This document shows positions 9,133 through 17,378 of a stretch of 64,000 nt of DNA, piece by piece. The position numbers and the translations under genes are program-made. Each line of letters starts with the position of its first letter. Positions within the stretch are counted from its first letter, which is position 1. The stretch comes from Streptomyces mayonensis (GTDB lineage: Bacteria; Actinomycetota; Actinomycetes; Streptomycetales; Streptomycetaceae), in the NCBI RefSeq assembly GCF_018982965.1, contig NZ_JACBYP010000037.1:1-64000 (forward strand), written 5' to 3'. The notes under the pieces are model-generated. The model made no database searches, had not been told where the DNA came from, and was given only the letters and a program-made list of their open reading frames with translations.

Positions 9133-9161
9133 AACTTGGTCCAGACCAATTCCGTTGTCAA
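9133..9161 (-). promoter_or_regulatory. Chitinase promoter with DasR-type operator
   Basis: Read leftward, a TTGACA -35 (9156-9161) and CAAGTT -10 (9133-9138) are separated by 17 bases. The spacer and -10 contain the palindrome TTGGTCTGGACCAA (9136-9149), matching the DasR binding consensus with TGGTC-N2-GACCA arms. DasR is the GntR-family repressor of chitin and aminosugar genes. Position relative to the GTG start (about 50 bases) is typical for chitinase genes. Confidence 0.85.
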
Positions 9162-9183
9162 CCCCTTCTGCGTCTCGCCCCCG

Positions 9184-9642
9184 CTATCCCTCGTTCCCCT
9201 CCACCGCGAGAGTCGCCGCCGCCTCGTGCATCGCCAGCTCCAGGAGCGAGGGGTCGGTGAGGGTGCCGGTCCCGTCCGGCGGGATCAGCCAGCGGGTGCC
9301 GCCGGACGACCGTCCGCCGGGATACGGCACCACGATCCAGGTGCCGAGTCCGGCCGTCCGGATGCCCGTGCCCACCCAGCGGGCCGCCGTGCCGGCCGGC
9401 ACGAAGAAGCCCGTGCGGGCGTCGCCGAAGTCGGCGAGCACCGGGCCGGGCTGGTCCAGGACACGGGAGAGCACGTCGAGCGTCGGGCAGCCGAGCCTGC
9501 CCGGCAGGATGAGCACGTCCCAGGCCTTGCCGGCGGGCAGCAGCGCGACGCCCGAGGGGTCGCGCTCCCAGTCCCGGCGGCAGACCTCGGGATCCGGTGC
9601 GACGGATGCCAGCCACGCGAGAGCCGTCTTCGCACCAGGCAT
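9184..9642 (-). CDS. Small primase/polymerase (prim-pol N-terminal)-like protein
   Basis: The 152-residue protein resembles the short Streptomyces proteins annotated as bifunctional DNA primase/polymerase N-terminal domain proteins. The run WDVLILPGRLGCPTLDVL, the GPVLADFGDARTGFFVP segment and the ending TDPSLLELAMHEAA are typical of that group. Helicase and zinc domains of true prim-pol replication proteins are absent, and I cannot point to a complete catalytic acidic triad, so activity is doubtful. Start ATG at 9642 follows GGGAGG with 6-base spacing; a longer reading from 9711 lacks a ribosome binding site. It stands alone between the chitinase and the polyamine operon, in the operon's direction. 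Function unknown. Confidence 0.6.
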   Translation of the reverse strand: MPGAKTALAWLASVAPDPEVCRRDWERDPSGVALLPAGKAWDVLILPGRLGCPTLDVLSRVLDQPGPVLADFGDARTGFFVPAGTAARWVGTGIRTAGLGTWIVVPYPGGRSSGGTRWLIPPDGTGTLTDPSLLELAMHEAAATLAVEGNEG

Positions 9643-9773
9643 GTGGAACCTCCCTTTCACTCGTCGACGCGGGGTTGCGTCACGAGGGAGAGCGGGGTTC
9701 CCCGTCCGCATTACGCGGGTTGCCGCACTTCGTTGGGGTGAGCCGGGTCACAGGTCCGCGTGCGGCGCACGGC

Positions 9774-11201
9774 TCAGCTGTCGAAGCCGAGCCCGAGCCG
9801 GTCCAGCGTCCGCAGCCACAGGTTGCGCCGCCCTTCGTGCGCGTCGGCACGGGCCAGGGACCACTTGGTGAGCGCGATCCCGGTCCAGGCGAAGGGCTCG
9901 GGCGGGAACGGCAGCGGCTTCCTGCGCACCATCTCCAGCGCGGTGCACTCGGTGCGCTCCCCCGCCAGCAGGTCCAGCATCACCTCGGCGCCGAACCTGG
10001 TCGCGCCCACACCGAGGCCGGTGTACCCGGCGGCGTAGGCGACCCTGCCCCGGTGCGCGGTGCCGAAGAAGGCCGAGAAGCGCGAGCAGGTGTCGATCGC
10101 GCCGCCCCAGGCGTGGGTGAAACGGACGCCCTCCAGCTGCGGGAAGCAGGTGAAGAAGTGCCGGGCGAGCCGGGCGTGGGTCTCGGGCCGGTCGTCGTAC
10201 TCGGCCCGCACCCGGCCGCCGTACGGGTAGACGGCGTCGTAGCCGCCCCACAGGATCCGGTCGTCGGCGGAGAGCCGGAAGTAGTGGAACTGGTTGGCGC
10301 TGTCCCCGAGGCCCTGGCGGTTCCGCCAGCCGATCGAGGCGAGCTGCGCGCCGGTGAGCGGCTCGGTCATCAGGGCGTAGTCGTAGACGGGAACGGTGTA
10401 CGGGCGCACCCGCCGGACCAGGTTCGGGAAGACGTTGGTGCCGAGCGCGACGGTGCGGGCGCGGACACCGCCGTAGGGGGTGCGTACGGCCATGCCGGCC
10501 CCGTGCGGCCGGAGGGTCAGCGCGGGGGTGTGTTCGTGGACGCGGACGCCGAGGCCGAGACAGGCCCGCTTGAGGCCCCAGGCCAGCTTGGCCGGGTGGA
10601 CCATCGCCACGCCCCGCCGGTCCCACAGTCCGGCCCGGAAGGTCGGCGAGTCGACCTGCTCCCGTACGGCGTCGGCGTCCAGGTACTCGACGCCCTCGCC
10701 GAGGCCCTCGGCGGCGATCTCCTCGTGCCAGTCCTTGAGTTGGCGTGCCTGGTAGGGCTCGGTGGCCACGTCGATCTCGCCGGTGCGCTCGAAGTCGCAG
10801 TCGAGGCCGTGGCGGGCCACCGCCGCCTCGATCGCGTCGAGGTTGCGGGCGCCCAGTTCCTCCAGCCGGTGGATCTCGCCGGGCCAGCGGGTGAGGCCGT
10901 TGGCCAGTCCGTGGGTGAGGGAGGCGGCGCAGAAGCCGCCGTTGCGGCCGGATGCGGCCCAGCCCACCTCGCGGCCCTCGACCAGCACCACGTCCAGGGC
11001 CGGGTCGCGTTCCTTGGCCGTCAGCGCCGTCCACAGTCCGCTGTAGCCGCCGCCCACCACGAGCAGGTCGCAGGTCTCGGTGCCGGTGAGGGCGGGTTCG
11101 GGGCGGGGGCGGCCGGGGTCGTCCAGCCAGTACGGGACGGGCTGGGCGTCGGAGAGGGATTTCGTCCAGCCGTTGCCGCGGCTCATGGCGCTGGGGGCCA
11201 T
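9774..11201 (-). CDS. FAD-dependent amine oxidoreductase, PuuB-like
   Basis: The 475-residue protein opens with a Rossmann dinucleotide-binding motif, DLLVVGGGYSGLWTA near residue 45, followed by GWAASGRNGGFCAAS, the flavin-contact stretch typical of DAO-family enzymes such as gamma-glutamylputrescine oxidase. A C-terminal GYTGLGVGATRFGAEV completes the FAD site. It is the last gene of the leftward polyamine transport operon, 110 bases after the second permease, so oxidation of putrescine or a derivative to an aminoaldehyde is the likely role. That product would feed the aldehyde dehydrogenase that begins the operon. Start ATG at 11201 follows GGGAG. The exact substrate is inferred from family and context only. 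Confidence 0.8.
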   Translation of the reverse strand: MAPSAMSRGNGWTKSLSDAQPVPYWLDDPGRPRPEPALTGTETCDLLVVGGGYSGLWTALTAKERDPALDVVLVEGREVGWAASGRNGGFCAASLTHGLANGLTRWPGEIHRLEELGARNLDAIEAAVARHGLDCDFERTGEIDVATEPYQARQLKDWHEEIAAEGLGEGVEYLDADAVREQVDSPTFRAGLWDRRGVAMVHPAKLAWGLKRACLGLGVRVHEHTPALTLRPHGAGMAVRTPYGGVRARTVALGTNVFPNLVRRVRPYTVPVYDYALMTEPLTGAQLASIGWRNRQGLGDSANQFHYFRLSADDRILWGGYDAVYPYGGRVRAEYDDRPETHARLARHFFTCFPQLEGVRFTHAWGGAIDTCSRFSAFFGTAHRGRVAYAAGYTGLGVGATRFGAEVMLDLLAGERTECTALEMVRRKPLPFPPEPFAWTGIALTKWSLARADAHEGRRNLWLRTLDRLGLGFDS

Positions 11202-11224
11202 GATGTCAACTCCCTACGGATATC

Positions 11225-11294
11225 AGTGGTGGCCCATTTGTCAGTGGTGACCCTTTGTCTGCGGTGGCCCTTTGTCAGTGGTGGTGTTTCTGCC
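11225..11294. repeat. 17-bp tandem repeats between permease and oxidoreductase genes
   Basis: Three to four copies of an AGTGGTGRCCCTTTGTC unit (18, 17 and 17 bases, then a degenerate copy) fill the gap upstream of the oxidoreductase. They do not overlap its ribosome binding site. They could be slippage debris or spaced sites for a regulator; nothing in them decides this. Confidence 0.75.
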
Positions 11295-11311
11295 AACGAA
11301 TGGTGCGCCCT

Positions 11312-12124
11312 TCACGCCTTCCGGCGTGTGCGGCGGTTGCCGACGGCCATGGAGGCCAGCACGAACAGTACGGCGACGACGAACATGGCCGTACCGACGA
11401 CATTGATCTGAACGGGCGTTCCGCGCTGCGCCGATCCCCAGACGAACATGGGGAACGTGACGGTCGAACCCGCGTTGAAATTGGTGATGATGAAATCGTC
11501 GAAGGACAGCGCGAAGGCGAGCAGCGCGCCGGCCGCGATGCCGGGGGCCGCGATGGGCAGCGTGACCCGGACGAAGGTCTGGAAGGGACCGGCGTACAGG
11601 TCCTGCGCCGCCTGTTCGAGGCGCGGGTCCATCGACATCACGCGCGCCTTGACGGCCGTCACGACGAAGCTGAGACAGAACATGATGTGGGCGATCAGGA
11701 CGGTCCAGAAGCCGAGTCGGGCGCCCATGTTGAGGAACAGGGTGAGCAGCGAGGCGGCCATCACGACCTCGGGCATCGCCATCGGCAGGAAGATCAGCGA
11801 GTTGATCGCGCCCCGCGCGCGGAAGCGGTAGCGGACCAGGGCGAAGGCGATCGCGGTGCCGAGCGCGGTGGCGCCCAGCGTCGCCCACAGGGCGATCTGG
11901 AGGCTGAGCGAGAGCGAGCCGCACAGCCCGGCGACACCGCACGGGTCCTTCCAGGCGTCCGTGGAGAAACGCTGCCACTCGTAGTTGAAGCGCCCGTTCG
12001 GCTTGTTGAACGAGAACACCGTCACGACGACGTTGGGCAGCAGGAGGTACGCGAGGGTCAGCAGTCCGGCGATCACGACCAGGTGTCGTCTGAACCAGTT
12101 CAGGAGGGAGGTGACGAAGGCCAT
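11312..12124 (-). CDS. Polyamine ABC transporter permease (PotC type)
   Basis: This 270-residue integral membrane protein has about six transmembrane helices. Its EAA loop reads EQAAQDLYAGPFQTFVRVTLP (near residue 170), the contact for the ATPase, and AFALSFDDFIITNFNAG follows, a hallmark of PotC-type polyamine permeases. The preceding permease stop codon (TAA) directly abuts its ATG, so the two are translationally coupled. With the other permease, the ATPase and the lipoprotein it should form a spermidine/putrescine importer in the cytoplasmic membrane. Substrate is inferred from family and from the amine-catabolic genes in the same operon. Confidence 0.88.
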   Translation of the reverse strand: MAFVTSLLNWFRRHLVVIAGLLTLAYLLLPNVVVTVFSFNKPNGRFNYEWQRFSTDAWKDPCGVAGLCGSLSLSLQIALWATLGATALGTAIAFALVRYRFRARGAINSLIFLPMAMPEVVMAASLLTLFLNMGARLGFWTVLIAHIMFCLSFVVTAVKARVMSMDPRLEQAAQDLYAGPFQTFVRVTLPIAAPGIAAGALLAFALSFDDFIITNFNAGSTVTFPMFVWGSAQRGTPVQINVVGTAMFVVAVLFVLASMAVGNRRTRRKA

Positions 12125-13054
12125 TTAAACCAGTTCCTCCGTCCCCGACCTGCGGATGTAGAGGGTGACCATGGCGAGGATCGCGGCCATGAGGAGGAAC
12201 GAGAGCGCGGCCGCCGTCGGATAGTCCAGCACCCTGAGGAACTGGGACTGGATCACGTTCCCGATCATGCCGGTGTCGGCCGAGCCCAGCAGGGAGGCGT
12301 TGACGTAGTCGCCGGTCGCCGGGATGAAGGTCAGGAGCGTGCCGGAGACGACGCCCGGCATCGACAGCGGGAAGGTGACCTTGCGGAAGACCGTGGAGGG
12401 TTTGGCGTACAGGTCCCCCGCCGCCTCGTGCAGCCGTCCGTCGATGCGCTCCAGCGAGGTGTAGAGCGGCAGGATCATGAACGGCAGGAAGTTGTACGTC
12501 AGTCCGCAGACCACCGCGAGCGGTGTGGCCAGCACGCGGTCGCCGGAGGTCCAGCCGAGCCGGCCGGTGACGTCCAGGACGTGCAGGGTGCCGAGGGCGT
12601 CGACGACCGGGCCGCCGTCCGCGAGGATCGTCTTCCAGGCGAGGGTGCGGATCAGGAAGCTGGTGAAGAACGGCGCGATCACCAGGATCATGATCAGGTT
12701 CCGCCAGCGGCCCGCGCGGAAGGCGATCAGGTAGGCCAGCGGGTAGCCCAGCAGCAGGCACAGCACGGTCGCGGAGGCCGCGTAGGCGACCGAGCGCAGG
12801 AACTGCGGCCAGTACGCGGACAGCGCGTCCCAGTAGGTGGCGAAGTGCCAGGTGACCTCGTAGCCCTCCTCCAGCGAGCCCGTCTGCACGGAGGTGGAGG
12901 CCTGGTAGACCATGGGCGCCGCGAAGAAGACGACCAGCCACAGGATGCCCGGCAGCAGCAGCCAGTACGGCGTCCGGCGGCCGCGCCTGCGCGGGGGCGC
13001 CTTCTCGGGCGCGGCCGGGGCGGGCGGCGGTGGCGCCTCGGTGAGGGTGGCCAT
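12125..13054 (-). CDS. Polyamine ABC transporter permease (PotB type)
   Basis: The 309-residue permease starts with a proline/alanine-rich cytoplasmic tail, then PYWLLLPGILWLVVFFAAP as the first helix, with about six helices in all. The EAA loop HEAAGDLYAKPSTVFRKVTFP lies near residue 210. The ATG at 13054 overlaps the stop codon of the ATPase gene by one base (TGATG), so it is chosen over a far longer upstream reading that runs through the ATPase gene. It is the partner of the next permease. Confidence 0.88.
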   Translation of the reverse strand: MATLTEAPPPPAPAAPEKAPPRRRGRRTPYWLLLPGILWLVVFFAAPMVYQASTSVQTGSLEEGYEVTWHFATYWDALSAYWPQFLRSVAYAASATVLCLLLGYPLAYLIAFRAGRWRNLIMILVIAPFFTSFLIRTLAWKTILADGGPVVDALGTLHVLDVTGRLGWTSGDRVLATPLAVVCGLTYNFLPFMILPLYTSLERIDGRLHEAAGDLYAKPSTVFRKVTFPLSMPGVVSGTLLTFIPATGDYVNASLLGSADTGMIGNVIQSQFLRVLDYPTAAALSFLLMAAILAMVTLYIRRSGTEELV

Positions 13055-14256
13055 CAGGCGGCCCCGTCCCCGGCGGTTCCCGCCTCGCCCGTCGTCCCCG
13101 CGAGCACGGACTGGCCGGCGTCCAGTCCGAAGGTGTGCGCCGGGTCCCAGTGCAGGACGACGTCGGCGCCGGGCACCAGACGCGGGTCGCGGTCGATGTT
13201 CTGGGCGTACACCTCGAACTCGGGGCAGGCCGCGCAGTCGACCACGTACTGGGTGGAGACGCCGATGAAACTGGTGTTGCTGATGGTGCCGGTGATGCGG
13301 TTGCGGCCCTCGGGGACCGAGCCCGCGTCGTCCGCGTGGGTGAGGGTGATCTTCTCGGGGCGTATCCCGACCAGGACCCTGCCGCCCGCCTGGGCCGGCG
13401 CGGAACACCGGGCGCCGGGCAGCACCAGCTTGCCGCCGGCCGCCTTCACGACGACGTCGCCGCCGCCGCGGGTGTCGACCTCGGCCTCGACGAGGTTGGA
13501 GGTGCCCAGGAAGTTGGCGACGAAGGTGGTTCGCGGGTTCTCGTACAGGTCGGCGGGGGCGCCCAGTTGCTCGACACGGCCCGCGTTCATCACGGCGACC
13601 CGGTCGGCCATCGTCATGGCCTCCTCCTGGTCGTGGGTGACGTGCACGAAGGTGATGCCGACCTCGGTCTGGATGCGTTTGAGCTCCAGCTGCATCCGGC
13701 GGCGCAGCTTGAGGTCGAGGGCGCCGAGGGGCTCGTCGAGGAGCAGCACCTCGGGGTGGTTGATGAGCGCGCGGGCGACGGCGACGCGCTGCTGCTGGCC
13801 GCCGGAGAGCTGGTGCGGCTTCCTGCGGGCCTGCTCGCCGAGCTGGACCAGGTCGAGCATCTCGCCGACCTGCTTCTTCACGCTTCTGATGCCCCGCCGG
13901 CGCAGGCCGAAGGCGACGTTCTCGTAGATGTCGAGGTGCGGGAAGAGGGCGTACGACTGGAAGACGGTGTTGACCGGCCGTTTGTAGGGCGGCAGCGCGG
14001 TCACGTCGCGGTCGCCGAGGTGGACGGTGCCGCTGCTGGGCTCCTCGAGTCCGGCGATCATGCGCAGGGTCGTGGTCTTGCCGCAGCCGGAGGCGCCGAG
14101 CAGGGCGAAGAAGGATCCCCGCGCCACGGTCAGGTCGAGCGGGTGCACGGCCGTGAAGGAGCCGTAGGTCTTGCCGATGCCGGCGAGGCGGACGTCGCCG
14201 CCGCGGTCCGCCGCGTCCGGCCGGGTCTTCGTCGGGTTCGTCGTCATCGTCGTCAC
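13054..14256 (-). CDS. Polyamine ABC transporter ATP-binding protein (PotA type)
   Basis: The 400-residue ATPase shows Walker A GASGCGKTT (about residue 53), signature LSGGQQQRVAVARAL (about 148), Walker B LLLDEPLGALD and a switch His in VHVTHDQEEAM. The last 120 residues form a TOBE-like regulatory domain, as in PotA. It powers the importer. The GTG at 14256 overlaps the stop of the binding-protein gene by four bases (GTGA); an ATG nine bases in is the alternative. All four transporter genes are thus tightly coupled. Confidence 0.9.
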   Translation of the reverse strand: MTTMTTNPTKTRPDAADRGGDVRLAGIGKTYGSFTAVHPLDLTVARGSFFALLGASGCGKTTTLRMIAGLEEPSSGTVHLGDRDVTALPPYKRPVNTVFQSYALFPHLDIYENVAFGLRRRGIRSVKKQVGEMLDLVQLGEQARRKPHQLSGGQQQRVAVARALINHPEVLLLDEPLGALDLKLRRRMQLELKRIQTEVGITFVHVTHDQEEAMTMADRVAVMNAGRVEQLGAPADLYENPRTTFVANFLGTSNLVEAEVDTRGGGDVVVKAAGGKLVLPGARCSAPAQAGGRVLVGIRPEKITLTHADDAGSVPEGRNRITGTISNTSFIGVSTQYVVDCAACPEFEVYAQNIDRDPRLVPGADVVLHWDPAHTFGLDAGQSVLAGTTGEAGTAGDGAA

Positions 14257-15500
14257 GCCCCAGTGAGCTTCGCGAACTTCTCTTCGTAGGCCGTCTCTTC
14301 CTTCGCGCTCAGGGACCGGAAGGAGTGCGACCCGGCCTGCATGGCCCGGTCAGGAATGATCAGCGGGTTGTTCGCCGCGTCCTCGTCGATCTTCGCCAGT
14401 TCGTCCTTCACGCCGTCCACGGGGCAGACGAAGTTGATGTAGGCGGCCAGTTCCGCGGCCGGGCCCGGCTCGTAGTAGTAGTCGATGAGCCGTTCGGCGT
14501 TCGTCTTGTGCCGGGCCTTGTTGGGGATCAGCAGGTTGTCGCTCGACGTGACATAGCCGCTGTCCGGGATGACGAAGTCGATGTCCGGGTTGTCCGCCTT
14601 CAGCTGGACGACGTCGCCGGCCCAGGCCAGGCAGGCCGCGAGGTCGCCCTTGCTGAGGTCGGAGGTGTAGTCGTTGCCGGTGAAGCGGCGTATCTGGCCG
14701 CGGTCGACGCCCTTCTGGAGCCGGTCGACGGCCGCGTCGTAGTCGTCGTCGGAGAAGCGGGCCGGGTCCTTGCCCATGTCGAGCAGCATCATGCCGACGG
14801 TGTCGCGCATCTCGGTGAGGAAACCGACCCGCCCCTTGAGCTTCGGGTCGTCGAGCAGGTCGGAGACGGAGGTGACCTCGATGCCGTCCAGGGCCTTCTT
14901 GTTGTAGGCGATGACGGCGGAGATGCCCTGCCAGGGGTAGGAGTAGGCGCGGCCCGGGTCCCAGTCGGGGCTGCGGAACTGGGGCGTCAGGTTGGCGAAG
15001 GCGTGCGGCAGGTTGGCCGGGTCCAGCTTCTGGACCCAGCCGAGGCGGATCAGGCGGGCGGCCAGCCAGTCGGTGACGACGACGATGTCCCGGCCGGTCT
15101 CCTGGCCCGCGGCGAGCTGCGGCTGGATCTTGCCGAAGAACTCGCTGTTGTCGTTGATGTCCTCGGTGTACGTGACCTTGACGCCGGTCCGCTCGGTGAA
15201 CGCCTCCAGAGTGGGGTGGCGGCGGCCGCTGTCGTCGACGTCCATGTACTCGGTCCAGTTGGAGAAACGGACCTGCTTCTCCTCCTCGGAGCGGTCCTCG
15301 GCCGATACGCCGCCCTCGGTCCTGCCGGCCGCGGGGATGCCGCAGCCGGTGAGCGCGCCCAGGGCGCCGGCCGCGAGCGCGCCGCCCGCGGAGGCACGCA
15401 GCAGTGAGCGGCGGGTGGGGGCGGCTCTGCCGCACCCGAAGGAGCGCCGCACGGCGGCCGCTCGCGCCGGGGAGAGGGGTTCGGGCTCGTACTGCTCCAT
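14253..15500 (-). CDS. Polyamine-binding lipoprotein of ABC transporter (PotD type)
   Basis: The 415-residue protein has a Tat-type signal, TRRSLLRASAGG (about residues 29-40), ending in the lipobox LTGC near residue 53, so it is likely exported folded and lipidated. The mature part matches extracellular solute-binding family 1, with VRFSNWTEYMDVDD and TYTEDINDNSEFFGKI typical of spermidine/putrescine-binding proteins. It would capture polyamines outside the membrane for the permease pair. It follows the aldehyde dehydrogenase by 64 bases in the same direction. A decayed relative lies at 21.2-21.6 kb. Confidence 0.9.
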   Translation of the reverse strand: MEQYEPEPLSPARAAAVRRSFGCGRAAPTRRSLLRASAGGALAAGALGALTGCGIPAAGRTEGGVSAEDRSEEEKQVRFSNWTEYMDVDDSGRRHPTLEAFTERTGVKVTYTEDINDNSEFFGKIQPQLAAGQETGRDIVVVTDWLAARLIRLGWVQKLDPANLPHAFANLTPQFRSPDWDPGRAYSYPWQGISAVIAYNKKALDGIEVTSVSDLLDDPKLKGRVGFLTEMRDTVGMMLLDMGKDPARFSDDDYDAAVDRLQKGVDRGQIRRFTGNDYTSDLSKGDLAACLAWAGDVVQLKADNPDIDFVIPDSGYVTSSDNLLIPNKARHKTNAERLIDYYYEPGPAAELAAYINFVCPVDGVKDELAKIDEDAANNPLIIPDRAMQAGSHSFRSLSAKEETAYEEKFAKLTGA

Positions 15501-15564
15501 ACGCGTGGTTGCCCTTCCGGGTGGGTCGGCCGTGCTCGGCGGCCCGGCGTGCCGGCTGTCGGTG

Positions 15565-17103
15565 CTACCGGTCCCCGAAGACGGTGCGGTGCCAGTCCTT
15601 GGCCGCCACCGCGGTGTTGTCGAACATGACGTGCTTGACCTGCGTGTACTCCTCGAAGGAGTAGGCGGACATGTCCTTGCCGAAGCCGGACGCGCGGTAT
15701 CCGCCGTGCGGCATCTCGCTGATGATCGGGATGTGGTCGTTGATCCACACGCAGCCCGCCCGGATCTCGCGGGTGGCGCGGTTCGCCCGGTACACGTCCC
15801 GGCTCCAGGCGGAGGCGGCCAGCCCGTACGGCGTGTCGTTGGCCAGCCGGACGCCCTCGTCGTCGGTGTCGAAGGGCAGGACGACCAGGACGGGGCCGAA
15901 GATCTCGGACTGGACCACCTCGCTGTCCTGGGCGGCGTCGGCGATGAGGGTGGGCCGGTAGTAGGCGCCGCGCTCCAGCTCTCCCCCCGGTGCCTCGCCG
16001 CCGCACACCACGCGCGCGTGGGCGCGGGCCCGGTCGACGAACCCGGCGACGCGGTCCCGCTGCACGTGGCCGGCCAGGGGGCCGAGGTCGGTGCCGGGGG
16101 CGAAGGGGTCGCCGACGCGGACGGTGTCCATGAGGGCGGCGGTCCGCTCGACGAACGCCTCGTACAGCGGCCGTTGGACGTAGGCGCGGGTGGCGGCCGT
16201 GCAGTCCTGGCCGGTGTTGATGAGCGCGCCGGCGACCGCGCCGTGGACGGCGGCGTCGAGGTCGGCGTCGTCGAAGACGAGGAAGGGCGCCTTGCCGCCC
16301 AGTTCCAGGTGGAGGCGTTTGACGGTGGCGGTGGCGAGTTCGGCGACGCGCCTGCCGACGGCCGTGGAGCCGGTGAAGGAGGTCATGGCGACGCCGGGGT
16401 GGGCGACGAGGTGCTCGCCCGCCTCCCGTCCGGTGCCGCTGACGATGTTGACCACGCCGTCCGGGAGGCCGGCCGCGGTGGCGGCCTGCGCGAACATCAG
16501 GGAGGTGAGCGGGGTGATCTCGGCGGGCTTCAGCACGACGGTGTTGCCGGCCGCGACCGCCGGGAGGACCTTCCAGGCGGCCATCTGGAGGGGGTAGTTC
16601 CACGGCGCGATCGAGCCGACGACGCCGATCGGTTCGCGGCGGACGTAGGAGGTGTGGTCGCCGGAGTACTCCCCCGCCGACTGGCCCTGCAACTGCCGCG
16701 CGGCACCGGCGAAGAAGGCCGCGTTGTCGACGGTCCCCGGCACGTCGAACTCGCGGGTCAGCTTCAGCGGCTTGCCGCACTGCAGCGACTCCGCGCGGGC
16801 GAAGTCCTCGGCACGGTCGGCGAGCACGGCGGCGAAGCGGTGCAGGGCGTCGGACCGCTCGCCCGGGGTGGCGCCCGCCCAGCCCGGGAACGCCTCGCGC
16901 GCGGCGGCGACGGCGGCGTCGACGTCGTCGGGACCGGCCAGGTCGTAGGTCAGGACCTCCGCGCCGGTCGCCGGGTCCACGACGGTGTGGGTGCGTCCCG
17001 AGGTGCCCCTGGTCAGGCGGCCCGCGATGTACTGCGCCCCGGCCGCGAAGCGCTCCTGGGCCGGGAATCGGCGGTCCGGCGTGGCGTTGCCCGGGTTGTG
17101 CAT
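15565..17103 (-). CDS. Aldehyde dehydrogenase, probable gamma-aminobutyraldehyde dehydrogenase
   Basis: The 512-residue NAD(P)-dependent aldehyde dehydrogenase has the catalytic Glu in LHLELGGKAPF (near residue 262), the nucleophile Cys in NTGQDCTAATRAY (near 298) and the NAD-site Asn and Lys in APWNYPLQMA and NTVVLKPAE. The downstream transporter and amine oxidase indicate oxidation of 4-aminobutanal (or a gamma-glutamyl derivative) to GABA. Start ATG at 17103 follows GAGGAG. It is the first gene of the polyamine operon, whose control region contains a CAACAA/TTGTTG palindrome. A second enzyme of this type lies at 21.9-23.3 kb. Confidence 0.87.
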   Translation of the reverse strand: MHNPGNATPDRRFPAQERFAAGAQYIAGRLTRGTSGRTHTVVDPATGAEVLTYDLAGPDDVDAAVAAAREAFPGWAGATPGERSDALHRFAAVLADRAEDFARAESLQCGKPLKLTREFDVPGTVDNAAFFAGAARQLQGQSAGEYSGDHTSYVRREPIGVVGSIAPWNYPLQMAAWKVLPAVAAGNTVVLKPAEITPLTSLMFAQAATAAGLPDGVVNIVSGTGREAGEHLVAHPGVAMTSFTGSTAVGRRVAELATATVKRLHLELGGKAPFLVFDDADLDAAVHGAVAGALINTGQDCTAATRAYVQRPLYEAFVERTAALMDTVRVGDPFAPGTDLGPLAGHVQRDRVAGFVDRARAHARVVCGGEAPGGELERGAYYRPTLIADAAQDSEVVQSEIFGPVLVVLPFDTDDEGVRLANDTPYGLAASAWSRDVYRANRATREIRAGCVWINDHIPIISEMPHGGYRASGFGKDMSAYSFEEYTQVKHVMFDNTAVAAKDWHRTVFGDR

Positions 17104-17187
17104 GTCGGCTCTCCTCGGTCTCCCCTGCGGGGGCCGGCGTCACTCAGGCTCGATGTGAGTGACGATCCTGACAGAGCAGCAAGCCTC

Positions 17188-17208
17188 CAACAAGTGATTC
17201 CGTTGTTG
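17188..17208. promoter_or_regulatory. Candidate operator upstream of the polyamine operon
   Basis: CAACAA-N9-TTGTTG forms a 21-base palindrome 85 bases upstream of the first aldehyde dehydrogenase start. Its right half, TCCGTTGTT, recurs in front of the second aldehyde dehydrogenase. An Lrp- or PucR-type regulator is a possible ligand. This is inference from symmetry and recurrence. Confidence 0.4.
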
Positions 17209-17312
17209 CCATTTGGTTACGCGACGAAATCTGTCGACCAGGTGTCGAGTTGCCACGGAAAGGGCCGGACGGACTGTCAGTGGCGCGTGCCAGACTCGCG
17301 TGCATGGGGATC

Positions 17313-17354
17313 CCGCGCGGGGGCGACCGCGCGGGGGCGACCGCGCGGGGGCGA
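17313..17354. repeat. Three exact 14-bp tandem repeats
   Basis: CCGCGCGGGGGCGA occurs three times head to tail just before the NADAR gene. It is probably simple replication slippage. Its presence argues against the upstream start codons for that gene. Confidence 0.9.
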
Positions 17355-17378
17355 CGACGGCTTCGAGGGGGGACGGAG

